The translations under genes and the position numbers were made by a program. Below, piece by piece: positions 1 to 6,381 of a DNA stretch of 6,706 nucleotides (position 1 is the stretch's first letter; every line of letters starts with the position of its first letter). The notes under the pieces were generated by a model. That model was not told where the DNA came from and searched no databases. It worked only from the letters and a program-made list of their open reading frames with translations. The stretch spans positions 1-6,706 of the forward strand of contig CAZCFQ010000119.1 of the NCBI GenBank assembly GCA_964497955.1, read 5' to 3'. The DNA is from PWPR01 sp964497955 (GTDB taxonomy: Bacteria > Bacillota > UBA994 > PWPR01).

Positions 1-635
1 ATGAAGATATTTTTGAAGTATTTAAAGAAGCAGATAATAAGATGTATAAGAATAAGATAAAATATGGTAAAACTATGAGAAGCAAAACTATAGAAAAAGT
101 ATTGATTGATATTAATAACAAGTATGATCAAGAACAAATTCATACTGAAAGAGTATCACAATATTGTGCCAGCATTGCAAGAGCAATGAACTATAGTGAG
201 AAAGAAATTGAAAATGCAAAACTAGCTGGTTCATTACATGACATTGGAAAAATTGTTATATCTCCTGAACTATTGAAAAAACAGCAAAAGTTAACTATAG
301 AAGAATGGGAAGAAATCAAAAAACACCCAATAACTAGCTATCAACTTCTAAGAAGTGTAGATGAGTTTACACATCTAGCTGAACCAGTTTTATATCATCA
401 CGAAAGACTAGATGGCTCAGGTTATCCGGAAGGTTTAATGGGAGAAGAAATACCTTTTTTATCAAAAATAATTACGGTCGCTGATGCTTATGAAGCCATG
501 ACAGCTAAAAGACCTTATCAAAAAATAAAGATAAAAGAAGAAGCAATACAAGAGTTGATGAGATGCTCTGGAACACAATTTGATCCAAAAATTGTCAATA
601 TATTTATTAAAGAAGTATTACTCAAGGAAGAATAA
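1..635 (+). CDS. GGDEF-HD-GYP cyclic-di-GMP signalling protein, 3' part
   Basis: The C-terminal part of a c-di-GMP enzyme, cut by the window edge. The first whole codon is at 3, and the frame is open to the edge. The Met at 42 is therefore probably internal: the codons before it read EDIFEVFKEADNK, and with the MYKNK that follows they form the usual GGDEF-domain tail (ADxxMYxxK). Counting from the Met at 42, a complete HD-GYP phosphodiesterase domain follows: H34 (HTERV), H66-D67 in LHDIGK, H95 in KKHP, H119-H120 in HHERLDGSGYP (GYP at 127-129), D148 in VADAYEAM, and GTQFDP near 178-182. All metal-ligand positions expected of the family are present, so it should be able to hydrolyse c-di-GMP. 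The only small deviation is E for the common D in the YDAM segment. Upstream sensor domains (PAS, GAF or receiver) are likely but not visible. No operon partner follows; the next gene is convergent and over 500 bases away. Confidence 0.93.
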   Translation, partial: EDIFEVFKEADNKMYKNKIKYGKTMRSKTIEKVLIDINNKYDQEQIHTERVSQYCASIARAMNYSEKEIENAKLAGSLHDIGKIVISPELLKKQQKLTIEEWEEIKKHPITSYQLLRSVDEFTHLAEPVLYHHERLDGSGYPEGLMGEEIPFLSKIITVADAYEAMTAKRPYQKIKIKEEAIQELMRCSGTQFDPKIVNIFIKEVLLKEE

Positions 636-1178
636 AACAAGAAATGAAAATGAAAATGAAAGTATTTATATAGTAATTTTAACAGATGGATTATAAATTA
701 TTTGTCTTTGATCTAATATTAAATGATCTAAGGAAAAGAGAGTGTTTTATTATATCAATTTTTTAGAGTATCAATAAAGTCATGCATACTTAAGCGTTGA
801 TTATTAATTAAAAGTTACAAATATTTTAATTTTGCACAAAGTTAGAGGTGACTGATATCTGGCTTTTCTTTTGGAATAAAGTTTTATTAGTTGCTCAAAT
901 TTGCTTGTTAAAGATATTTAGGTATTGAAAATAGCAGACTGAAATGATAAGAAAAATAACTTTTAGTCTGCTATTTTCACCATATTTGGTATTATCCTAT
1001 AGTTAAATCTAATATTTAGCGATAAACAGTTATAGCCAATTTGAACTTCTAGCTACTAAGAAAAAGGTGGTTGACACCAAAATGTCTGCTACCTATTTAA
1101 TTTAAAGGATTATAAAAAGAGAAGGAAATAATGTAATTGCTCAAAAATTATTCTCGAATTATTTTACTTTTGCTAACT
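636..1178. other. Intergenic region between convergent genes
   Basis: No intact gene is visible. Just after the HD-GYP stop lies a short tandem repeat, three copies of the 6-mer AAATGA at 642-659. A long hairpin is at 926-979. A short frame with protein-like composition runs from about 1016 to the stop at 1193, interrupted by a TAA at 1103; it reads into the 3' end of the hydrolase gene on the opposite strand. I could not assign that frame to a family. Confidence 0.6.
926..979. terminator. Probable bidirectional terminator hairpin
   Basis: The arms at 926-940 and 965-979 are perfect 15-bp complements (core AGCAGACT / AGTCTGCT). They are extended inward by a G-U pair and three A-U pairs, leaving a loop of roughly 16 bases. 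The core is flanked by AAAA on the left and TTTT on the right, so on either strand it reads as a stem ending in a short U run. It sits between the convergent HD-GYP and hydrolase genes and could stop both. The U tract is only four bases, partly inside the stem, so termination efficiency is uncertain. Confidence 0.6.
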
Positions 1179-2618
1179 CTACACTTGTTTTTTAAAGAAA
1201 ATGCCGTTAGATATTTTAGATTCTAATCCTATGCTAAGTCCTTGTATGCTACCTTTTAAGCTCGCATGAAACTGTAATGGGATAGCCTGGTTTGAAGATT
1301 CTATGATAAGCATAAAATTATCTGCAATAACATGACTAATTGCAACTAACTTCCCACGATAAGTCATCATCAGTTTTTGGCCCTTTTGACTAACTACATA
1401 ATCTCCATATGCAGGATGAGTGTATTTCCCTATGTAATCTTGTAAATCACGAGGTATAATACTATGTCCGACTCTTTCTTTTTCTTTCGCAAAATCCTCT
1501 TTAGCAATATTTCTAAATTTTTTAAACTCCTCTTCGTAGCGATCCATCCACTTACTGTCAGCTAATCCATAAAGTTTGTCATAAATCATGTTCTCGAGTA
1601 TAGGAATAGCCATATGATTTATGCCATTTGTTAGGCTAATTATTCCAAAATCTAATCCAGGAATTATAGCTAAATCGCTTAAAAAGCCATCAAGACCACC
1701 AGACTTTGAAACTATTTTATGTCCTTTATAATAGCTTATCAACCAGCAGATTCCGTAAGAATGATCTGAAAATTCTGGAAATTGGATCCAAGGGATTACT
1801 TCTTTAGCTACAATAGGGGTGACTAATTCTTTGATAGTTTTTTTAGAAATAAGTTGAAGGTCTCCTATTCGACCCTCATTTAAATGAAATTGAACCCACT
1901 TAGACATGTCTGAAATAGATGAACTAATACATCCCGCACCACCCATGAAGTAAATATCACCATATGGAATTGCTACTGTTTTATTAGCAGTAGTCTGATA
2001 TCCTTTTGCTCTGTTTGTATGCTCTAGTATATTTCTTTTTCGGAAGAAAGTATTATTCATTTTTAATGGTTTGAGAAGGCGATCAGTGATAAACTCATCC
2101 CAAGCCTTACCTGTGAGCTGTTCAATTATATAAGCAGCCAAAGCAAACATATAGTTATTATATTGTGCGATATGGCGTAAAGGTTGACTAGGTTCTAAAA
2201 AAGAGATGTTTTTAATAATGTCAGTAAGCTGTAATTGATCTCGTCTTAAAGACCAAGATTTATCATGACGTGGAATTCCTGTGCGATGACTTAAAAGGTC
2301 TCTCATTGTAACGCTTTGTGTTAGAGATTCATTGTACATCTTGAAGTCTGGTAAGTATGTTAGAATTGGTTCATCCCAAGTAATAATACCATCATCCACG
2401 AGTAAACTTGCCCCGGCAGCTACAAAAGTCTTTGTGATTGATGCGATTGAGTAGATAGTATCCTCGTTTGCTAATGTCATCTTTTCAACTTCTCGCACAC
2501 CACTGCCCGCACAGATTACTTTACCTTCTTGGACAATAGCTACCTGCATAGAGGGAATGTTGAATCGTTTAATTAATTCTTCGATTGTTTGTTGTAGCCA
2601 TCCCTGTTCAATTTTCAT
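1179..2618 (-). CDS. Serine hydrolase of the beta-lactamase / PBP4* (class C-like) family
   Basis: The protein has 479 residues from the chosen ATG; a GTG 18 bases upstream would give 485. Counting from the ATG, the active-site motifs of the family are in order: SxxK at 60-63 (SITK, nucleophile Ser60), YxN at 153-155 (YNN), and KSG at 305-307 followed by GLDGF. The LLSHRTGIPRHD segment near 108-119 is typical of the PBP4*/esterase branch. The last ~90 residues (DLQDYIGKYTHPAYGDY onward) look like the small beta-rich C-terminal domain (DUF3471-like) often found after this fold. No signal peptide or membrane segment is seen, so the protein is probably cytoplasmic. This argues against a cell-wall or secreted antibiotic-resistance role and favours a peptidase, esterase or amidase; the substrate is unknown. 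It stands alone and is convergent with the HD-GYP gene. The ATG is preferred because the GTG lies inside the ribosome binding site. Confidence 0.9.
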   Translation of the reverse strand: MKIEQGWLQQTIEELIKRFNIPSMQVAIVQEGKVICAGSGVREVEKMTLANEDTIYSIASITKTFVAAGASLLVDDGIITWDEPILTYLPDFKMYNESLTQSVTMRDLLSHRTGIPRHDKSWSLRRDQLQLTDIIKNISFLEPSQPLRHIAQYNNYMFALAAYIIEQLTGKAWDEFITDRLLKPLKMNNTFFRKRNILEHTNRAKGYQTTANKTVAIPYGDIYFMGGAGCISSSISDMSKWVQFHLNEGRIGDLQLISKKTIKELVTPIVAKEVIPWIQFPEFSDHSYGICWLISYYKGHKIVSKSGGLDGFLSDLAIIPGLDFGIISLTNGINHMAIPILENMIYDKLYGLADSKWMDRYEEEFKKFRNIAKEDFAKEKERVGHSIIPRDLQDYIGKYTHPAYGDYVVSQKGQKLMMTYRGKLVAISHVIADNFMLIIESSNQAIPLQFHASLKGSIQGLSIGLESKISNGIFFKKQV

Positions 2619-2629
2619 TTTTGTGTGAT

Positions 2630-2634
2630 CCTCC
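2630..2634 (-). promoter_or_regulatory. Ribosome binding site that sets the hydrolase start
   Basis: On the minus strand GGAGG lies 11 bases before the ATG at 2618. The alternative GTG (2636-2634) overlaps this GGAGG and has no Shine-Dalgarno sequence of its own upstream, so the ATG is the better start even though the spacing is slightly long. No convincing promoter could be fixed upstream; a TATAGT hexamer at about 2663-2668 (minus strand) lacks a good -35. Confidence 0.6.
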
Positions 2635-2882
2635 ACTAAATTATTTTTTACACCAAATTTTACTATAGAGCTGATTTTGTGTGTACAGATATCTTTAACT
2701 ATATAATACTGCTAATCCAAAACATTCTTATTTTAAATGTGAGCTTATGTACTGTCTCATAATTAAGAATATTCCTTAATGTTTTGAATGCATTAATAGT
2801 TATAGGATTTTATAAACAGATTTATTTCACTAAAAAAAATGTCTAACATTAAACCTATAAATTTATACTCACTAACCTCATC

Positions 2883-2918
2883 ACTTCTATAAATTTGACA
2901 TAACTTTATTATAGAAGT
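2883..2918. repeat. Inverted repeat, 10-bp perfect arms, enclosing a TTGACA
   Basis: The arms ACTTCTATAA (2883-2892) and TTATAGAAGT (2909-2918) are perfect complements separated by 16 bases. The spacer contains TTGACA (2895-2900), a perfect -35 consensus, but no good -10 lies 16-18 bases downstream. It could be an operator or a weak hairpin. In such AT-rich DNA, chance inverted repeats are common, although 10 perfect pairs is above what is usually seen. Confidence 0.4.
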
Positions 2919-3078
2919 AATTATTAATAAAGTCAATATAATAATTAAATATAATAAAGTATTACTTTAATATATAATAGGTAAAGCTTTATAAAAGTAC
3001 AAATTTATTGGCAAAAATAATAATTTATCGATAATGTTACGCTTTTTTATACAAATAAGATTAACTGATAATAATTCT

Positions 3079-3387
3079 TGTGAAAGAAAGAAGCCTCCTA
3101 TAAAAAGACTTAGATATCAACAATATATATGAGGAAATCTTAAATATGAGAAGCTGGATATGATAATGTTACAGATATTGCAAATAAAAAATAAGAATGG
3201 TAACATATAATGTACATTTATTAGAAGGACAAGTTCCACCTCATATCACATAAAAAGACTGTTATACAATAAGTATAGATGCTTTAGTGAGGCAGTTTTT
3301 ACTTATCATCATCTTGCAGGTAAATTAATGATTTACTACAATACTGTGTACATGTTAAATGCTTATATGATATCATCTAAATATTAA
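3079..3387 (+). pseudogene. Possible decayed reading frame, unidentified
   Basis: In the phase of base 3079 the frame has only two stops (TGA 3130, TAA 3208) before its final TAA at 3385, and the last 58 codons are open. The translated tail has mixed, protein-like composition (IKRLLYNKYRCF, EAVFTYHHLAG). A neighbouring frame, ATG 3197 to TAA 3251, also reads like protein (HLLEGQVPPHI), which suggests a frameshift between them. No start with a good ribosome binding site is seen and no family was recognised. It may be a gene remnant or simply non-coding DNA. Confidence 0.25.
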
Positions 3388-3457
3388 TTACATACTTTTC
3401 TATAAGCGAACTTATTTCATATGATGGGGTTAAACTTTTACAAAGGCAGGTGCAATA

Positions 3458-4471
3458 ATGAAAAATATAAATTTTAAACCAATAATATTATCTAATATAT
3501 CCGATTTATCAGATTTGTTATACAAACGGCAGAAAAATGAGATTAAAATTTTTCCATTTCTAAATAATAGCTTACAAAACAAGCAAAGCATTTCAGAGAA
3601 AATAATAAATATACTAAATAACAGAAAATCAATAGGAGTAGGTGCTTATATTAATGAAGAATTGGTAGGATATATACTTGGTGAAGTAAAAATTGATAAT
3701 AGGAGAGGTAGGTATATATCTGTACCATATGAAGGAGTTGCAATAAAGGAAGATCAGTCATATGAGTTATTAAGACTTTTATATTCAAAAGTTTCAAAGT
3801 TATGGCTAGAACAAGGATGTTTTAAGCATTCAATTATAGTTCCTCTTGCAGATTCAGTTTATTATAATGCTTTTATTAGATTAAGCTTTGCGATTGAACA
3901 AGTACATGCAGTCTTTAATATAAGCGAATATGTTCCTTTAAAAAGTAATACAGATGCAATTATTAGGATAGCTAACGAAAGAGACGCAGAGAAACTTGAA
4001 AATATGTCAAAAATAATATCTAAGTTTCAAAATGCCTCTCCAGTATATGCCCCAGCACTTCCTGAAGTAATAGAAAGTATTAAGGAAGGTTTTAGCAAAA
4101 TGGTAGGAGATAATAACATAGTTTTTATAGCAGAGGAAAATGATCAGCCACTTGGATTTTATGATTATGAAATTGTTCATAATGATTTAATGATTCCAAA
4201 TGGTGGTATAGAGTTGTGTGTAGCAGGGGTATATGAAAATCAAATGGGTAAAGGTATTGGTAAGAAATTAATGAACGAAAGTTGTAAATATCTTATTTAT
4301 AAAGGTTATAATTACATTAAAACAGATTGGAGAATCAGTAATTTAGCTTCTTCAAACTTTTGGCCAAAAGTAGGATTTAAACCTATTGCTTATAGAATGG
4401 TAAGATATATTGACCCAAATTATTCATGGGCAAATTTTAGTAATCCTAGTATAGCTAAACTATATGTTTAA
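3458..4471 (+). CDS. Tandem GNAT-family N-acetyltransferase
   Basis: The protein has 337 residues, about twice a single GNAT domain, and reads as two GNAT-like halves. The C-terminal half (about 165-337) is the clear one: a beta strand with GIELCVAGV (250-258), the acetyl-CoA pyrophosphate loop QMGKGIG at 262-268 (Q/RxxGxG/A motif), and the motif-B signature NLASSNFWPKVGFKP (295-309). The N-terminal half (about 1-160) keeps the fold pattern (GAYINEELVGYILGEV at 62-77, then a strand ending YEGVAI at 91-96, and YYNAFIRLSF at 135-144). It lacks a recognisable CoA-binding loop, so it is probably structural or divergent. The family moves an acetyl group from acetyl-CoA to an amine; the acceptor cannot be told. 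The ATG has a Shine-Dalgarno sequence AGGCAGGTG (3444-3452) five bases upstream. The gene stands alone and ends in a hairpin terminator. Confidence 0.88.
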   Translation: MKNINFKPIILSNISDLSDLLYKRQKNEIKIFPFLNNSLQNKQSISEKIINILNNRKSIGVGAYINEELVGYILGEVKIDNRRGRYISVPYEGVAIKEDQSYELLRLLYSKVSKLWLEQGCFKHSIIVPLADSVYYNAFIRLSFAIEQVHAVFNISEYVPLKSNTDAIIRIANERDAEKLENMSKIISKFQNASPVYAPALPEVIESIKEGFSKMVGDNNIVFIAEENDQPLGFYDYEIVHNDLMIPNGGIELCVAGVYENQMGKGIGKKLMNESCKYLIYKGYNYIKTDWRISNLASSNFWPKVGFKPIAYRMVRYIDPNYSWANFSNPSIAKLYV

Positions 4472-4497
4472 TAACTGCAATTAATTAATTTTATCAA

Positions 4498-4531
4498 GTC
4501 ACTGCTAGAAGTTTTAGTAGTGACCTTTGTT
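4498..4531 (+). terminator. Terminator after the acetyltransferase gene
   Basis: A stem formed by GTCACTGCT (4498-4506) and AGTAGTGAC (4516-4524), nine pairs with one G-U, can be extended into a tiny loop and is followed by CTTTGTT. It starts 27 bases after the stop codon. The U tract is interrupted, so it is a moderate intrinsic terminator. Confidence 0.65.
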
Positions 4532-4919
4532 ATATTGGATAATATTAAAGGTTTTAACTCATGACTTTGGAAGTAACAATTAAATTTCTTAAGATATGCG
4601 TTACTTAGAGGATCATAATGCTTCTTTAGTTACAGTGAGTGTAGCTTAACTTACTATAAATTTCTTCAATTACAAGTTAGTTATTATAATAATTAGACTG
4701 CGGGGTCAATACGGATCGCCTTGACCATTATTCTATACTGTACATTAATTAGTAAAAGATAAAGCTAAATACCGACATTTTGCATTTACTTTGAAAATAG
4801 ATGCTCGGTAGTTCTATATATGTTTGAAAAGTATATATATTACATTTTGTCTGATAATAAGATTCATAATAAGAATTTTATGGAAGCAATATCCTTTAAC
4901 TCATATCATATGTAAACTA
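4532..4919. other. Intergenic region with small hairpins and a GC-rich island
   Basis: No gene is visible. Structures seen are a 7-bp inverted repeat AAGTAAC/GTTACTT (4571-4577 and 4600-4606); a G+C-rich patch at 4699-4726 with GGTCAA/TTGACC arms; and a hairpin at 4770-4810 with TACCGA/TCGGTA ends. On the minus strand that last hairpin is followed by a T-rich run, so it could act as a terminator in that direction, although no minus-strand gene precedes it. Confidence 0.5.
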
Positions 4920-4947
4920 TTGACAATTATTCTCTAGGTGTTAAAAT
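4920..4947 (+). promoter_or_regulatory. Sigma-A type promoter of the XRE gene
   Basis: A perfect -35 TTGACA (4920-4925) and a good -10 TAAAAT (4942-4947) are separated by 16 bases. Transcription would start around 4953-4955, placing the AGGAGG (4955-4960) at the very 5' end of the message. The untranslated leader would be only about 15 bases. No clear operator palindrome overlaps it, so autoregulation is possible but not shown. Confidence 0.7.
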
Positions 4948-4968
4948 ACATATTAGGAGGTTACTAAA

Positions 4969-5175
4969 TTGAGATTTAATCTAAAATGTGCAAGAAGAGT
5001 AAAGAGACTAAACCAAGATGAGATGGCAAAGATTTTAGATATATCTAAATCTTTTTATTATAAAATTGAAAATGGATCAAGAAACCCATCTTTAAAGCTA
5101 GCTTTTAAAATAGCAGATGTTCTTGAGCATAATGATATTAAAGAGTTATTTGAAATGAAAGAAGAAGTAAAATAA
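4969..5175 (+). CDS. Small XRE (Cro/CI-type) helix-turn-helix regulator
   Basis: The protein has 68 residues and is almost entirely a single lambda-repressor-like HTH domain. The HTH core spans about 16-38: helix 2 QDEMAKILD (16-24), then the recognition segment SKSFYYKIENGSR (26-38), followed by the typical PSLKLAFKIADVL stretch (40-52) of XRE proteins. There is no C-terminal sensing or cleavage domain, so it acts as a minimal DNA-binding protein. Such proteins occur as phage or mobile-element repressors, antitoxin partners or housekeeping regulators. The start is TTG, supported by AGGAGG eight bases upstream; there is no ATG or GTG near that site. It has its own promoter and terminator, and no toxin-like or phage gene adjoins it. 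Its target is unknown. It lies next to an IS21 remnant but is not part of that element. Confidence 0.88.
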   Translation: MRFNLKCARRVKRLNQDEMAKILDISKSFYYKIENGSRNPSLKLAFKIADVLEHNDIKELFEMKEEVK

Positions 5176-5192
5176 TAATAGCAGTTTATTTT

Positions 5193-5232
5193 GTAGAGGT
5201 GTGTAATTTGAAAACATCTCTACTTCACTTTT
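5193..5232 (+). terminator. Terminator after the XRE gene
   Basis: Arms GTAGAGGTGT (5193-5202) and ACATCTCTAC (5214-5223) give ten pairs with one G-U around an 11-base loop, followed by TTCACTTTT. It lies 17 bases after the stop codon, between the XRE gene and the left end of the IS remnant. Confidence 0.75.
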
Positions 5233-5255
5233 AAACTTCAATTTTAATTATATAA

Positions 5256-5932
5256 TTATATGAGTACTTCCAAAAAGCTAAATATATTTAAGCAATTAAG
5301 CATAAAATAGATGATTAACTCCATAATTATCTTTTGTAACTGGTAAAATAACAACTGCACTTGCATTATCAAACAAATTGTTAATGGTACTCCATTTTGT
5401 TCCTTAAATGCCATGATTAATTTTTCTATTGGTTCATCAGTCTTTAATGAGTGACTGTACTTAAAAACACTGTGTATTGAACAACCAAGTTTGTAGTTTA
5501 GTACATGAAACTCATGAACTACTCCTTGTTTTGATATCATCCTGATATCTTCTTTCCAGTCAACCTGTGCTTGCTTTCCTGGTGCAGTTTCAAATCTTGG
5601 ATGGCCCATAACTACATGCTTTGGTTTCAGTTCTTTTTCTTAACATATTTAAGAAAATTTGAATATGTTCTAAATTCACCATATTTATCAATGAAGTACT
5701 CATGCACTCCTTTAATCGTTACCCCTCTAAGTGCTAGCTTGTCTTCAATCTCTTCTCGATACTGATCAAAAGAGCTCTTTTTACTTTTGTTTTTACCTTT
5801 CCTTACTTTTCCTTCAACATGTTTTTTGATAGTTCTCCTATCTACTTTGTAGATTCTTGATAACTCTGAAAAGTTGATCTTCATTCCTAACCTCATTAAA
5901 AAATTTGCTTGAGCTACTGCTTGATTTATCAC
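5256..5932 (-). pseudogene. istA: IstA transposase of IS21 family, frameshifted and truncated
   Basis: DDE transposase, inactive. The start is best placed at GTG 5932, with GGAGG seven bases upstream (5944-5940); the frame itself is open to a TTG at 5980. The N-terminal part has the IS21 helix-turn-helix (FSELSRIYKVDRRTIKKHV) and linker (HEYFIDKYGEFRTYSNFLKY). It then runs into a stop at 5627. Shifting to the -1 frame at an A5 run (plus-strand T5, 5634-5638) continues the protein through KPKHVV into the hallmark RFETAPGKQAQVDW, whose D is the first catalytic residue. A second -1 shift near 5375-5377 restores FDNASAVV, the second catalytic Asp region. A stop follows at 5296-5298, and a last frame-switched scrap ends by 5256. 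The third catalytic residue (Glu) and the whole C-terminus are missing. Both shifts are explained by loss of one base in a homopolymer run. Confidence 0.88.
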
Positions 5933-5973
5933 TGTTATTCCTCCTGGCTTTGATTCCTCCAGGATAACAATAT

Positions 5974-5989
5974 TGTACAATTTTGTACA
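5974..5989. repeat. Pair of TGTACA palindromes ten bases apart
   Basis: TGTACA occurs at 5974-5979 and 5984-5989, one helical turn apart, just upstream of the istA start. Short repeated sites near the ends are usual for IS21-family elements, where the transposase binds. Each hexamer is palindromic, so orientation cannot be read. Confidence 0.45.
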
Positions 5990-6019
5990 TCCTTATTTTC
6001 TTTTTCTAGTTCATTTTAA

Positions 6020-6208
6020 TATTATCTTTTTCAAAAAAAGGAAGACTGTGCGGACTAGGTACATAAAGCTCAAGAAGCGCCATATACTAGGTCGGTATGT
6101 ACAGTGTTATAGGAGGATTTTGAAGAGCATATGGTGTCTAAGATTACTAAGAAGAATCTATATAAGTAATATAGTGGTGATTTATGGTATAAAAAATGTA
6201 CTTTGTAA
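6020..6208 (+). pseudogene. Decayed reading frame, unidentified (1)
   Basis: In one phase, from 6020 to TAA 6206, the sequence reads as protein-like text with three in-frame stops: TAG 6056, TAG 6110 and TAA 6167. Stretches such as VHKAQEAPYTRSVCTVL and EDFEEHMVSKITKKNLYK have balanced charge and few of the F/I/N/K runs typical of AT-rich non-coding DNA. A second phase then gives ATG 6196 to TAG 6301 (35 codons, INAINYSILIEEVKSII), which may be a frameshifted continuation. There is no start or ribosome binding site. It begins next to the IS21 remnant, so the 5' part may have been lost with that insertion. I did not recognise a family. Confidence 0.4.
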
Positions 6209-6381
6209 CAAATTTAATAGTTTACTGTATTAATGCAATAAATTATAGTATCCTTATAGAAGAAGTTAAAAGCATTATTAATTCACAAAAGTCATATAAG
6301 TAGAGCAATATTTGTTAAAAAAATAATTAGTTGTAAAGGTATAATTTAATAAATTTTATCTAATGAATAATAGGAGGATAT

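Larger units (their letters stand above)
2637..3457. other. Long intergenic region with inverted repeats and a decayed frame
   Basis: This stretch separates two divergent genes, the hydrolase (-) and the acetyltransferase (+), and has no intact gene. It contains a near-perfect palindrome at 2762-2780 (ATTAAG/CTTAAT arms), a 10-bp inverted repeat at 2883-2918, a plus-strand frame at 3079-3387 with few stops, and a palindrome ATGATATCAT at 3367-3376. That palindrome is enclosed by a second inverted repeat, GCTTATA/TATAAGC (3361-3367 and 3401-3407), in the leader region of the acetyltransferase gene. I found no convincing promoter for either gene. Confidence 0.55.
5256..5990 (-). mobile_element. 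IS21-family insertion sequence remnant
   Basis: The stretch carries the 5' two thirds or so of an istA transposase gene on the minus strand plus its upstream end. The istB ATPase gene that always follows istA in intact IS21 elements is absent, and the sequence beyond about 5256 is the terminator of an unrelated plus-strand gene. Two TGTACA palindromes ten bases apart (5974-5979 and 5984-5989) lie upstream of istA, as expected for the multiple short transposase-binding repeats at IS21 ends. The exact outer end could not be fixed; no matching inverted repeat or target duplication was found. The element must be immobile. Confidence 0.8.

Noticed and set aside
1071..1099. TTGACA followed by TATTTA as a promoter
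   Set aside because: The -10 match is poor and the only ATG after it (at about 1131) is followed at once by a stop codon.
1142..1166. A/T-only hairpin as terminator of the hydrolase gene
   Set aside because: The stem is weak, A/T-rich and mismatched; the hairpin at 926-979 is a far better candidate.
5627..5640. Programmed -1 frameshift in istA
   Set aside because: The heptamer in zero frame is G AAA AAG rather than the A AAA AAG used by some insertion sequences, IstA is not normally made by frameshifting, and further lesions downstream fit plain decay.
5571..5765. Plus-strand open frame of 64 codons
   Set aside because: It is antisense to the istA remnant, which has clear IS21 motifs on the other strand.
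2333..6103. Eight TGTACA palindromes spread over the window
   Set aside because: A few more than composition alone predicts, but they fall in coding, intergenic and IS sequence with no common spacing or context; only the pair beside istA was kept.
5973..6233. Plus-strand open frame of 86 codons starting MYNFVHPYF
   Set aside because: It overlaps the IS21 upstream end, has a low-complexity F/I/Y/K/R composition, no ribosome binding site and no recognisable motif; another phase of the same DNA looks more protein-like.
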